Of a stretch of DNA of 64,000 nucleotides, positions 8,076 through 16,514 are shown piece after piece (the first letter of the stretch is position 1; the number at the start of each line of letters is the position of its first letter). The position numbers and the translations under genes were made by a program. Source of the stretch: a beta proteobacterium MWH-UniP1 (GTDB lineage Bacteria; Pseudomonadota; Gammaproteobacteria; Burkholderiales; Burkholderiaceae_A); the NCBI GenBank assembly GCA_036362785.1, contig CP143625.1, forward strand, positions 1,985,114 to 2,049,113. The letters are read 5' to 3'. A model generated the notes under the pieces. It was not told where the DNA came from, did not search any database, and saw only the letters and a list, made by a program, of their open reading frames with translations.

Positions 8076-9299
8076 ATGCGATTGATCAACGCTGCATTTC
8101 ACGCTGTCCGCCACAGTCTGTCTGCGCTGGTGCTGATCGTAGCTTGCGCATCAACCGCCCTGGCACAGAGCCAAGTGCCCGCCCAGGGCTGGCCAAGTCC
8201 ACCCAAAATTGCGGCCAGCAGTTGGATGTTGATTGACGCCACAACCGGCCAGACCCTTGCCAGCAGCAATGCAGAGCAGCCGATTGCGCCTGCCTCACTG
8301 ACAAAACTCATGACGGCCTATCTCACGTTTACGGCCCTTCGTGAGAGAAAAATTCGGCTGGATCAAAACGTAGCTGCGCCGCCTGAATCGGAAGTGCCCC
8401 AGGGGGCACGCATGTTTTTGCAACCAGGTAAAAACGTATCGGTCGGCGAGCTGGTGCAGGGTTTAATCACATTGAATGCGCACGATGCGGCCCTTGCTCT
8501 GGCGAAAACCATTTCGGGTTCTGAGTCCGCTTTTGTCGAGACCATGAATAAAACTGCCGAGCGCTTTGGCATGCAGCAGACCCGATTTGTGAATGCCACT
8601 GGCGCCGGTCACCCGGATCACAAGAGCACTGTGTCGGATTTGATCAAACTGTCGATCAATCTCATCCAGGAGTTTCCCGAGCAGATCCGGGAATTTAGTC
8701 GTCGGGAGATGACCTATAACGGCATTCGGCAGGTCAACCGTAACCGGCTTTTATGGCTGGACAATTCGGTCGACGGGCTCATGACCGGAAGAAGCGAAGA
8801 GGAAGGATTTGCCATTGCGATTAGCGCCCACCGGCCCCAGCCGCTGGGCACAAAAGAGCGCATTCAGCGGCGGCTCATTGCGATTATTGTCGGGGCCAAG
8901 ACTGAAGAGGTTCGGGCCCAAGAAGGGTTAAAACTTCTCAACTTCGGCTTCCAACAATTCGATGTCCTGCGCTTATTTAGGGCAGACGAGGCCAGCGAAG
9001 CGATCCCCGTCTACAAAGGGGTTGCGGGCAAGGCCAGGCTTCATTTCCAGCGAGATGTGCTGGTAGCGCTCCCCCGGGGCCGGGCCGAAAATATTCGCAC
9101 CCAGCTCGATCGGCCCCAGGCCCTGCTGGCCCCAGTCACTATTGGCCAGCAGGTTGGCCAACTTCGTATCTGGCTGGGGGACCAAGAGATCCACCAGGTG
9201 GCGGTCACCGCTGCCGAAAGTGTTCGACAGGGGGGTCTGCTGGGCCGAGCCATCGATACCCTGCGACTTTGGTGGCATACCCTCAGCGTAAACCCCTAG
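8076..9299 (+). CDS. dacA: D-alanyl-D-alanine carboxypeptidase family protein (PBP5/DacA) with degenerate active site
   Basis: A 407-residue member of the PBP5/6 family. The ATG at 8076 is chosen because it gives a proper signal peptide (hydrophobic run ending A-L-A-Q near residue 31); an ATG at 8058 is possible. The peptidase domain keeps S-L-T-K at 74-77, but the S-G-N motif reads N-A-H at 134-136 and the K-T-G motif reads M-T-G at 236-238, in otherwise well-aligned contexts (L-x-A-H-D-A-A; V-D-G-L-M-T-G). The C-terminal PBP5_C domain and an amphipathic anchor are present. The dacA-dat-ybeD-lipB-lipA order is the normal one, so this is the resident orthologue. It may be inactive or altered as a carboxypeptidase while still binding peptidoglycan. 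Confidence 0.88.
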   Translation: MRLINAAFHAVRHSLSALVLIVACASTALAQSQVPAQGWPSPPKIAASSWMLIDATTGQTLASSNAEQPIAPASLTKLMTAYLTFTALRERKIRLDQNVAAPPESEVPQGARMFLQPGKNVSVGELVQGLITLNAHDAALALAKTISGSESAFVETMNKTAERFGMQQTRFVNATGAGHPDHKSTVSDLIKLSINLIQEFPEQIREFSRREMTYNGIRQVNRNRLLWLDNSVDGLMTGRSEEEGFAIAISAHRPQPLGTKERIQRRLIAIIVGAKTEEVRAQEGLKLLNFGFQQFDVLRLFRADEASEAIPVYKGVAGKARLHFQRDVLVALPRGRAENIRTQLDRPQALLAPVTIGQQVGQLRIWLGDQEIHQVAVTAAESVRQGGLLGRAIDTLRLWWHTLSVNP

Positions 9300-9322
9300 G
9301 ATCGGCGACAATCCTTTCTTTC

Positions 9323-9347
9323 CCGCCCAAGGGCGGCAGGCTTTTTT
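9323..9347 (+). terminator. probable Rho-independent terminator after dacA
   Basis: The arms CCGCC and GGCGG form a tight hairpin, followed after a few bases by a run of six T (9342-9347). It lies in the 66-bp gap between dacA and dat and may separate or attenuate the two transcripts. Confidence 0.55.
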
Positions 9348-9365
9348 CAATTTTCCGGACAGATC

Positions 9366-10253
9366 ATGATTCAAGGCATTCAAGGCAACCCAACGGTCTA
9401 CCTCAACGGCGAGTGGCTTCCATTGGCCGAGGCAAAGGTCTCGGTTCTGGACCGAGGCTTTGTGTTTGGCGATGGCATCTATGAGGTTGTGCCCTCGTAT
9501 AGCCGCAAGCCCTTTCGCCTGGAGTCCCATCTTCGCCGCCTGCAACGCAGTCTTGCTGCAGTCCGCATCAAATCACCCTTTGACCATGACCAATGGGCAG
9601 CCTTCTTTCAAGATGTCATCGCCCATAACGACGGCGAAGATCAGTTTGTGTATGTGCAGGTGACTCGCGGCGTGGCCAAACGTGACCACCTGTTTCCATC
9701 GCCCGAAGTTAGCCCGACTGTCTTTGCCATGTCGACTCCGTTTACCCGGCCAGGGCCGGATCTGCGAGAAAAAGGCCTCTCGGTCGTGAGCTTGCCTGAC
9801 GAACGTTGGCTTCACTGCGACATCAAGGCGGTGGCTTTACTGGGCAACGTTTTGGCCCGCCAGGCAGCCGCTGATCGCGGTGCCGATGAGGCCGTGATGT
9901 TTCGAGATGGTTTTCTGACCGAAGGTGCGGCCTGCAACATTTGGATTGTGAAAGATGGTGTGCTCTGTGCGCCATTAAAAAATCATCTGGTGCTAGAGGG
10001 TGTGCGTTACGGGCTGATGGAAGAAGTCGCAGAGCGGCTGGGTATTCCCGTTCAAATCCGGCGCATCCGCCATGCTGAAGTCACGCATGCCGATGAAATG
10101 CTGATCACATCAGCCACCAAAGAAGTCTTGCCAGTAGTGCGCATGGATCAGCGCCCGGTTGGCCATCCATCACACGCTGGCCAGCCCGGCCCAATCTATC
10201 GAAAAATTCGTCAGGCTTACGACGAAGCGATTGATGCCGTACGTCTTGCTTAA
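9366..10253 (+). CDS. dat: class IV aminotransferase, D-amino-acid transaminase type
   Basis: A fold-type IV PLP enzyme of 295 residues. Near the N-terminus is V-S-V-L-D-R-G-F-x-F-G-D-G-I-Y-E, typical of D-alanine aminotransferase; the PLP lysine is K154 in D-I-K-A-V-A-L-L-G-N. The segment L-T-E-G-A-A-C-N-I-W holds the conserved Glu, and T-S-A-T-K-E is near the C-terminus. The likely reaction is D-alanine + 2-oxoglutarate to pyruvate + D-glutamate, supplying peptidoglycan D-amino acids, which fits its place next to dacA. Branched-chain or aminodeoxychorismate chemistry cannot be fully excluded. Confidence 0.85.
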   Translation: MIQGIQGNPTVYLNGEWLPLAEAKVSVLDRGFVFGDGIYEVVPSYSRKPFRLESHLRRLQRSLAAVRIKSPFDHDQWAAFFQDVIAHNDGEDQFVYVQVTRGVAKRDHLFPSPEVSPTVFAMSTPFTRPGPDLREKGLSVVSLPDERWLHCDIKAVALLGNVLARQAAADRGADEAVMFRDGFLTEGAACNIWIVKDGVLCAPLKNHLVLEGVRYGLMEEVAERLGIPVQIRRIRHAEVTHADEMLITSATKEVLPVVRMDQRPVGHPSHAGQPGPIYRKIRQAYDEAIDAVRLA

Positions 10254-10271
10254 GTTGTTAGTCGAAAAGAC

Positions 10272-10541
10272 ATGACGGCCCCAAGAGAATCATTAATTCA
10301 ATTTCCTTGTGCGTTTCCAATCAAGGTGATGGGCGCACAGGTGCAGGGGTTTGCCGAAGCCATCAGTGCATTGGTTCAGTCTCACGACCCAAACTTTGAT
10401 CCGGCCAGCATTGAAATGCGGCCCAGCCGTAATGGCAACTATCTTGGCTTGACGGTGACGGTGAATGTTGAGTCGCAATCCCAGCTCGACACGATTTATC
10501 TCAGCCTGACCCAACACCCCATGGTTAAAGTGGTGTTGTAA
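10272..10541 (+). CDS. ybeD: YbeD/DUF493 protein
   Basis: A small protein of 89 residues with the ACT-like ferredoxin fold of the DUF493 family: F-P-C-x-F-P-I-K-V-M-G near the start, a central S-x-x-G-N-Y-L-G-x-T-V-T, and L-D-x-I-Y-x-x-L near the end. It is almost always encoded between dacA and lipB in proteobacteria; its biochemical role is not known. It is 4 bp from lipB and clearly in one operon. Confidence 0.92.
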   Translation: MTAPRESLIQFPCAFPIKVMGAQVQGFAEAISALVQSHDPNFDPASIEMRPSRNGNYLGLTVTVNVESQSQLDTIYLSLTQHPMVKVVL

Positions 10542-10545
10542 TGCA

Positions 10546-11193
10546 ATGGCCCATACCGCCCAACGTAAAACAATTCGCCCGGCCGACTATTTAGCAACGC
10601 TGAATGCCATGCGGGACTTCACCGAGTCCCGCACCGATCAAACGCCAGACGAACTCTGGCAGGTGGAACACCCCGCGGTCTTCACACTCGGACAGGCCGG
10701 TCAAGATCGGCACGTACTGCAACCTGGCAACATTCCAATTGTCCGCACCGAACGCGGCGGGCAGGTGACCTATCATGGTCCTGGTCAGGTGGTGATCTAC
10801 ACGCTGTTGGATATTCGGCGCAGGGGACTGTTTGTCAGAGATACAGTCTGCCGGCTAGAGCAGGCCATCATCGACACCTTGACCCACTTTGGCATTGCTC
10901 ATGCGCAACGCAAGCCGAATGCCCCAGGGGTTTATGTCCCCAATTCCGCCGCAACTCATGACAACGACCGCCTGTGGAAAATTGCAGCGCTTGGCCTGAA
11001 AGTAAGCCGTGGCCGAACCTATCATGGCGTGGCACTCAATGTGGCCATGGACCTTGAACCGTTTTCACGCATCAACCCCTGTGGCTATCCGGGTCTAAGA
11101 ACCGTTGACATGGCTACAATGGGTGTTGATGCCAAGTGGCAAGATGTTGCTGATCAACTGTGCGATCAGATTGATCGACACTGTCAGACATAA
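10546..11193 (+). CDS. lipB: octanoyl-[acyl-carrier-protein]--protein octanoyltransferase
   Basis: LipB transfers octanoyl from acyl carrier protein to lipoyl domains of 2-oxoacid dehydrogenases and the glycine cleavage H protein. The 215-residue protein has [12 protein letters not shown] at 70-81, the catalytic Lys K145 in K-I-A-A-L-G-L-K and the catalytic Cys C179 in I-N-P-C-G-Y. Length and spacing are normal. It lies between ybeD and lipA as in Escherichia coli and Burkholderiales. Confidence 0.95.
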   Translation: MAHTAQRKTIRPADYLATLNAMRDFTESRTDQTPDELWQVEHPAVFTLGQAGQDRHVLQPGNIPIVRTERGGQVTYHGPGQVVIYTLLDIRRRGLFVRDTVCRLEQAIIDTLTHFGIAHAQRKPNAPGVYVPNSAATHDNDRLWKIAALGLKVSRGRTYHGVALNVAMDLEPFSRINPCGYPGLRTVDMATMGVDAKWQDVADQLCDQIDRHCQT

Positions 11194-11206
11194 GGTCTTT
11201 TATACC

Positions 11207-12157
11207 GTGTACGACCCAAGCAAAAAACAAAAAGGCGCAGAAAAAACTTCCCGCATTCCAATCAAGGTAGTGCCTGCAGAAATTCTGCCCAAACCCGAAT
11301 GGATCCGCGTCAAAGCGGCCGCAACGTCTTCGCGATTTATCGAAATCAAACAGATTCTTCGGGAACACAAGCTTCACACGGTTTGCGAAGAGGCCACCTG
11401 CCCCAATATCGGCGAATGCTTTGGCAAAGGCACCGCCACTTTTATGATCATGGGCGACAAATGCACCCGTCGCTGTCCGTTTTGTGATGTTGGCCATGGC
11501 CGCCCAGACCCGCTGGACCCAAACGAACCCATCAATCTTGCCAAAACAATTGCTGCACTCAAACTCAAATATGTGGTGATCACCAGCGTGGATCGGGATG
11601 ACCTGCGTGACGGTGGCGCCCAACATTTTGTGGACTGCATTTTGGCAGTGCGTGAACAATCGCCGCAAACCCAGATTGAAGTCTTGGTCCCCGATTTTCG
11701 TGGCCGCCTCGACCGTGCGCTTGCCATTTTGAAAGCGGCCCCGCCAGATGTCTTGAACCACAACTTGGAAACCGTGCCACGTTTATATAAAGAGGCGCGG
11801 CCTGGGTCGGACTATCACCACTCACTCAAGCTGCTGCAAGAATTTAAAGCAGTGGTCCCTGGCGTTCCCACCAAAAGTGGCCTCATGGTTGGGCTTGGCG
11901 AAACCGACGACGAGATTTTGGAAGTGATGCAAGACATGCGTGACCACGGTATTGATATGCTGACGATCGGTCAGTATTTGGCGCCATCGAATAGCCATCT
12001 TCCAGTGCGCCGGTATGTGCACCCCGACACATTCAAAATGTTCGAGGCCAAAGCAGCCGAGATGGGCTTTAGTCATGCGGCTGTTGGTGCCATGGTGCGG
12101 TCGTCTTACCATGCCGACCAGCAGGCACATCAGGCTGGGGTGCTGAACCCGGCCTGA
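11207..12157 (+). CDS. lipA: lipoyl synthase
   Basis: LipA is a radical-SAM enzyme that inserts two sulfurs into octanoyl-lysine to finish lipoate on target proteins. Both iron-sulfur cluster motifs are present: [12 protein letters not shown] for the auxiliary sacrificial cluster and C-T-R-R-C-P-F-C for the SAM cluster. The C-terminal R-S-S-Y-H-A-D motif provides the Ser ligand. An in-frame frame extends upstream into lipB, but the GTG at 11207, 13 bp after the lipB stop, gives a 316-residue protein of usual length and is taken as start. Confidence 0.94.
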   Translation: MYDPSKKQKGAEKTSRIPIKVVPAEILPKPEWIRVKAAATSSRFIEIKQILREHKLHTVCEEATCPNIGECFGKGTATFMIMGDKCTRRCPFCDVGHGRPDPLDPNEPINLAKTIAALKLKYVVITSVDRDDLRDGGAQHFVDCILAVREQSPQTQIEVLVPDFRGRLDRALAILKAAPPDVLNHNLETVPRLYKEARPGSDYHHSLKLLQEFKAVVPGVPTKSGLMVGLGETDDEILEVMQDMRDHGIDMLTIGQYLAPSNSHLPVRRYVHPDTFKMFEAKAAEMGFSHAAVGAMVRSSYHADQQAHQAGVLNPA

Positions 12158-12212
12158 TTTGGGTTTTTGATGCGCAGGGCTTTCAATGCGCCCAGCGCGT
12201 GGATGTCGTGAC

Positions 12213-12731
12213 CTAGCTGAGTTCGCGGGCCAGAATTTTTCTAAGCTCGCTAAAGTTGGGTTCGCCAACGTAACGCTTAATAATTTTTCCATTGCCGTCC
12301 ACCACAAAGGTGGTGGGTGTCACGGCCACATCACCATAAGCCCGTGTCCAGGTATTGTCTTTGTCGTGAATCACTTGAAAAGGCAGGCCGCGGTCTTTCA
12401 CAAAAGTCTCAATGTATTCAGGCCGGTCATAGCTCATGGCCACCGCAACCGTTTGAAACCCCTTGGCGGCAAACTCTTGGTGAATGGCCACCAGGTCTGG
12501 CATTTCTTTGACACAGGTGACACAGCTGGTTGCCCAGAAATTCACCAGATAAGGTTTGCCCTTTAGCGACGCCGGGGTTACCGCCTCGCCGCGGATGGTT
12601 TGGCCCGACACCAAGGGTGCCGGCTGGGCCCGCAGCATCCAGGCCGAGCCCGCCGCAATCACCGCGACAATTAAGAGCAAGACCAATAAAGGAAGCTTGG
12701 ACCGCGATTTATTTTGAGTGTTTGAATTCAT
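12213..12731 (-). CDS. TlpA/ResA-like membrane-anchored thioredoxin-fold protein
   Basis: A 172-residue protein. An N-terminal transmembrane helix (about residues 13-32, L-P-L-L-V-L-L-L-I-V) anchors a periplasmic thioredoxin domain with redox motif S-C-V-T-C in W-A-T-S-C-V-T-C-V-K-E-M-P and the cis-Pro loop V-T-P-T-T-F-V-V-D. It is AhpC/TSA-Redoxin type, as in TlpA and ResA, and probably reduces extracytoplasmic disulfides. The ATG at 12731 is chosen (12740 is the alternative); the frame runs further but would lie antisense to copA. It is divergent from copA with only 18 bp between start codons, so a link with copper or disulfide chemistry is plausible. Confidence 0.82.
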   Translation of the reverse strand: MNSNTQNKSRSKLPLLVLLLIVAVIAAGSAWMLRAQPAPLVSGQTIRGEAVTPASLKGKPYLVNFWATSCVTCVKEMPDLVAIHQEFAAKGFQTVAVAMSYDRPEYIETFVKDRGLPFQVIHDKDNTWTRAYGDVAVTPTTFVVDGNGKIIKRYVGEPNFSELRKILARELS

Positions 12732-12749
12732 AAATGGCATTATAAGAAC

Positions 12750-15005
12750 ATGAACTCCATTGACCTTCATATCGAAGGCATGACCTGCGCGGCCTGCTCT
12801 AGCCGCATTGAAAAAGTACTGAACAAAATTCCCGGCGCCCATGCCGAGGTGAGCCTGCTCGAACATCGGGCCCGCGTGACTGGCCTGACCACGGACGAGG
12901 CCATTGCCGCTATTCGGCGTGCCGGCTACGACGCCTGGCCCGCCCGGGCACCGGGCCAACCGTCTGTCTCTAACGGCCAAGGTGTGTCTGATCTGACCTT
13001 GAGCCGCACTGAACAGTTCCGGCTCTGGCTGTCGATGTTGGCCCTTGTTCCCATGCTCATTGAGATGGGAGGCATGCTCTTGGGTCACCCCCATTTAATT
13101 CCCTTAGATCTGCAATGGGCATTGGCCACCGTGATGCAGACCTTCGTGGCCTGGCCCTTTTATGTCAAAGCGTGGCGTGCGCTTCGTGTGGGCAGCGCCA
13201 CCATGGAAACGCTGATCACCCTTGGGACTGTCTCCGCTTATCTGTGGTCTTTATTCGGCTGGCTGTCTTTGGATCGCAGCGCTGGTCATAACGCATCGGG
13301 TGGGGTGTTTTATTTTGAAACCTCGATTGTGGTGTTGGCCATGGTTCGGATTGGCCGACATCTGGAACAAAAGGCCCGGCAGCAGGCATTAGATGCTTTG
13401 GCAAAACTTGCGCACCTTGATGCTGCCCCTGTTGAGCAATGGGTCCATGGTCAATGGGTGGCCACGCCCCCCAACGAGATTGCGGTTGGTGAACGAATCC
13501 GCTTTCATCCGAACCAGGCGATCCATCTTGATGCGCTGATCGTAGAGGGGCAGACCGAAATTGATGAGAGCAGCTTAAGTGGCGAGAGTCGGCCCGCGGT
13601 GAAGGGGCCGGGGGAGATGATTTTCGCTGGCTGCACGAATCTTTCGGGACAAATCATTGCCACGGTTAGCCAGCCGTTTGATCAATCCCGTCGGGCCAAA
13701 ATTGGCCAACGAATTCTCTCGGCGCTTTCGTCTCGCGCCCCCATCGCCGCAATGGCGGACCGTGTGGCAGGTGTTTTTGTGCCAATAGTGATGGTGATTG
13801 CGGTGATCACTTTTTTTGGCCACTGGGTTAGTCAGGCCGAGAGCAGTGTTGCGCTGGCCAATGCGGTTGCTGTCTTGGTGGTGGCCTGTCCTTGTGCCTT
13901 GGGTCTTGCCACACCTGCAGCGATTGCCACTGGGCTGGCCCGGGCCGCGCAATATGGCTGGCTTTTTCGCAGTGCAGATGCGCTACAGCGTGCCGCCGAG
14001 GTTGACCATGTGGTGTTTGATAAAACTGGAACCTTGACATCAGGCCGCGCAAAACTCATTGGGCTTGCAGAGCGCCAGGCTCAAGCCAATGACTTAGCAC
14101 CAGCCGGTGATAAGGCGTTGTTTCGCACGGTTGCGCTTGACACCCACCAAGGCGAATCGCCGTGGCCAGAGTGGCTTTCCGATGCGGCGGGTGCTGAGCG
14201 CGGTATTGAACATCCTTTGGCTGGTGCCCTGCTCTCTTACGCTGCAGGCCGCCCGATTACAGCATGCCAACTGATTCACAACACTCCCGGACAAGGCGTT
14301 TATGCACGCAGCACTACAACGCCACCCCGTGACATTCATGTGGGTAAGCCAGGATGGATCGCACCCCCACCCGAATCGCTTGCACAGCACCACCCCGCTG
14401 CAAGCGCGATTGATGTCTGTATCAATCAGCAATGGGTTGGCCGGCTATGGGTCGCCGATAGTCTTCGCCCGGATGCCGCACCCGCCATTGCGCTGCTGCA
14501 AGCCGATGGCCTGCACACCAGCATCTTGAGCGGTGATCGAGAGTCTGCGGTAGCACGCATTGCGGGTTTACTGCGCGGTGTTTCGTTTGTTGGCGGGCAG
14601 AGCCCAGAAGCCAAAGCAGAATTGTTAGACCAATGGCGGTCAGAAAAGAAAAGGGTGGCCATGGTGGGCGATGGCCTCAACGATGCAGCAGCGATGGCCC
14701 ATGCTCACCTGGGCATTGCCATGGCATCGGGCGCGAGTCTGACACTAGAAACGGCTGATCTCACCATTTCGCACACTTCCCCCCTGCTGGCGAGCGCTCA
14801 AAGCCTTGGCTTGGCACGCGCAGTGCTGCGCCGGGTAAAAGAAAACCTAGTATTTGCATTCGGGTTTAATGCGCTTGCCATACCGCTGGCGGCATTTGGC
14901 GCCTTAACACCTGCGGTTGCTGGCGCTGCCATGGCGCTCAGTTCTGCTGCCGTCATGCTCAACGCAACACGGCTTCTTACCTGGACACCACGTGCGCACG
15001 CATAA
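12750..15005 (+). CDS. copA: copper-exporting P1B-type ATPase
   Basis: A 751-residue P-type ATPase that exports monovalent copper. It has one N-terminal heavy-metal-associated domain with G-M-T-C-A-A-C (cysteines 13 and 16), the actuator S-G-E-S, the transmembrane C-P-C site at 380-382 (A-C-P-C-A-L-G-L-A-T), the phosphorylation motif D-K-T-G-T from D424, an H-P dipeptide in I-E-H-P-L-A and M-V-G-D-G-L-N-D-A in the hinge. No Shine-Dalgarno sequence is visible before the ATG, and the start lies very close to TATAAG/CATTAT, so a leaderless transcript is possible. It is followed 45 bp later by a CopZ-like chaperone. Confidence 0.93.
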   Translation: MNSIDLHIEGMTCAACSSRIEKVLNKIPGAHAEVSLLEHRARVTGLTTDEAIAAIRRAGYDAWPARAPGQPSVSNGQGVSDLTLSRTEQFRLWLSMLALVPMLIEMGGMLLGHPHLIPLDLQWALATVMQTFVAWPFYVKAWRALRVGSATMETLITLGTVSAYLWSLFGWLSLDRSAGHNASGGVFYFETSIVVLAMVRIGRHLEQKARQQALDALAKLAHLDAAPVEQWVHGQWVATPPNEIAVGERIRFHPNQAIHLDALIVEGQTEIDESSLSGESRPAVKGPGEMIFAGCTNLSGQIIATVSQPFDQSRRAKIGQRILSALSSRAPIAAMADRVAGVFVPIVMVIAVITFFGHWVSQAESSVALANAVAVLVVACPCALGLATPAAIATGLARAAQYGWLFRSADALQRAAEVDHVVFDKTGTLTSGRAKLIGLAERQAQANDLAPAGDKALFRTVALDTHQGESPWPEWLSDAAGAERGIEHPLAGALLSYAAGRPITACQLIHNTPGQGVYARSTTTPPRDIHVGKPGWIAPPPESLAQHHPAASAIDVCINQQWVGRLWVADSLRPDAAPAIALLQADGLHTSILSGDRESAVARIAGLLRGVSFVGGQSPEAKAELLDQWRSEKKRVAMVGDGLNDAAAMAHAHLGIAMASGASLTLETADLTISHTSPLLASAQSLGLARAVLRRVKENLVFAFGFNALAIPLAAFGALTPAVAGAAMALSSAAVMLNATRLLTWTPRAHA

Positions 15006-15050
15006 AATGTTTTTTAGAACAGCACGATCATTTGAAACGGAATAGCTCTT

Positions 15051-15287
15051 ATGACACCAACTCAAAGCACATTTCACATTGATGGCATGACCTGTGGCGG
15101 CTGTGAAAAATCAGTCAGCCGAACGATCTTGTCGTTCGATACCGTTGCCGATGTCAGCGTGGACCGAAGCCAACATCAGGCGGTTGTTTCTTGGAAAGCG
15201 GGGTTATCGGATCAGGCCATGCAGGCCGCAAGCCAGCAGATCTGCCAAGCAGTTGAGGCGGCCGGCTTTGACTGCCGGCCGATTTAA
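15051..15287 (+). CDS. copZ: CopZ-like copper chaperone (HMA domain)
   Basis: A 78-residue protein consisting of one ferredoxin-like heavy-metal-associated domain with G-M-T-C-G-G-C at residues 12-18. It should carry Cu(I) to CopA. The end of the gene encodes an 8-bp G+C-rich hairpin (CGGCCGGC at 15259-15266, GCCGGCCG at 15274-15281) that may help to end transcription before the convergent BON gene 6 bp further on. Confidence 0.88.
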   Translation: MTPTQSTFHIDGMTCGGCEKSVSRTILSFDTVADVSVDRSQHQAVVSWKAGLSDQAMQAASQQICQAVEAAGFDCRPI

Positions 15288-15293
15288 ACCGAA

Positions 15294-16094
15294 TTAACGA
15301 ATTGGCGTGACCACCGTGCCGGCGTCATTCGTTGGGGCGACCGCCGCCTGATTGCCTGCCGGCGGGGTTGATGACGTTGGCGCAGTCTTGGCGGGTGCTG
15401 CTGGTGCTGGCGCTGCTGGGGCCGATGGCGCAGCAGTGTTGTTGCCCCCCGTCTGCAGCTGCATTCTTGATAATTCCGCCTCGGTAATAATTTCAAACGC
15501 CCGCACGACTCGGCGCACACCCGACACGCGAGAAGCGATATCTGCTGCACGGGCAGCCTCGCGCTCAGTCACAATGCCCATTAAGAAAACGGTGTTGGAC
15601 TCGGTAATGACTTTGATGACATTGGCCTGCACATCTTTGGCTTCCAGCAACGAGGCCTTCACACGAGTGGTCAATACCGTGTCCGTGCCGTAAGTGCGGA
15701 TGGACGGTACTGGCCCAACAATGACTTCGTTAAGCACAGAGCGCACGTTATCAATGCTGCTCACGATTTTTGCGGCCTCTGCTTTGACATTGGCATTGGG
15801 AACGTAGCCCGTAATCAAGGCGGTTCGATTAAAGCTGACCACGCTGAGGGAAATGTTGTCTGCTTTGAACTGTTCACGGAAACGATTGAATGCTTTTAAT
15901 TCAATCGACTGATCTTCTGCCTGCGCACCCGTTGTTCGCCGATCCGAAACCGACAAGGCCCCCACGACCACACCTGTGGCCACCACCGGAAAGCAGCCCG
16001 TTAATGTGACTGCCGAAGCACCAAGCACACAGGCGATTAGGCCGATACGGCAGCTGGTTGTGAAGCGAGACACCGAAGAAGAAAAGTTTTGCAT
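15294..16094 (-). CDS. double-BON-domain lipoprotein (DolP-like)
   Basis: A 266-residue protein with a signal peptide ending in the lipobox L-T-G-C (Cys34), so an envelope lipoprotein. Two BON domains follow (about residues 70-130 and 140-210), each with the central G-x-V/I pattern (A-L-I-T-G-Y-V; V-F-L-M-G-I-V). The layout is that of Escherichia coli DolP (YraP), which supports outer-membrane integrity. The C-terminal 50 residues are a low-complexity Ala/Pro/Thr tail that is unusual for DolP. The nearby yraN and rsmI match the yraN-diaA-dolP neighbourhood of gammaproteobacteria, although diaA is absent here. Confidence 0.85.
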   Translation of the reverse strand: MQNFSSSVSRFTTSCRIGLIACVLGASAVTLTGCFPVVATGVVVGALSVSDRRTTGAQAEDQSIELKAFNRFREQFKADNISLSVVSFNRTALITGYVPNANVKAEAAKIVSSIDNVRSVLNEVIVGPVPSIRTYGTDTVLTTRVKASLLEAKDVQANVIKVITESNTVFLMGIVTEREAARAADIASRVSGVRRVVRAFEIITEAELSRMQLQTGGNNTAAPSAPAAPAPAAPAKTAPTSSTPPAGNQAAVAPTNDAGTVVTPIR

Positions 16095-16133
16095 GCCAGT
16101 TCCTTTTATGGGATGCGGGGATTATAGGGCGGC

Positions 16134-16514
16134 CTATGCTGAAAATGCATTGGCAATCCACCGTAGTTGTTCACCGTCAATCGTGACAAGATCCAATCGG
16201 CAGGCTGGTTCCCGGGCAAAGTGCTGGGCCTGAAGCCATAAGGCAGCGGCCCGCCGAATTCTGGTCTGTTTGGCCAAGCCCACCGAATCGGCCGCGGTTC
16301 CGAAGGCGGATGGTGCACGGTATCGGACCTCGATAAAGGCAATGATTTCTCCGTGCCGCATGACCAAATCCAGCTCACCCACCCGATAGCGCACATTGCG
16401 GGCCAGTAGCACCAGGCCCTGTGCCTGCAGATAGGCCAAAGCCCGGGACTCCATTGCCGCCCCCTGACGCTGGGCATAAGTTCGGCGAGAATGGCGGGAT
16501 GTCAACGCGTTCAT
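16134..16514 (-). CDS. yraN: UPF0102/YraN-family protein
   Basis: A 126-residue protein of the YraN family with a nuclease-like (PD-(D/E)XK, Holliday-junction-resolvase-like) fold: an N-terminal G-x-x-x-E-x-x-A, R-N-V-R-Y-R-V-G-E-L-D-L-V-M and F-I-E-V-R-Y-R. The function is not established. The start at 16514 is chosen since conserved sequence (R-Q-G-A-A-M-E) begins about 15 residues later. This start overlaps the divergent rsmI start at 16499 by 16 bp. Confidence 0.88.
   Translation of the reverse strand: MNALTSRHSRRTYAQRQGAAMESRALAYLQAQGLVLLARNVRYRVGELDLVMRHGEIIAFIEVRYRAPSAFGTAADSVGLAKQTRIRRAAALWLQAQHFAREPACRLDLVTIDGEQLRWIANAFSA

Noticed and set aside
12732..13094. N-terminal extension of the TlpA-like gene
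   Set aside because: The extra codons are antisense to the copA metal-binding domain and would precede the transmembrane anchor with sequence unlike the family.
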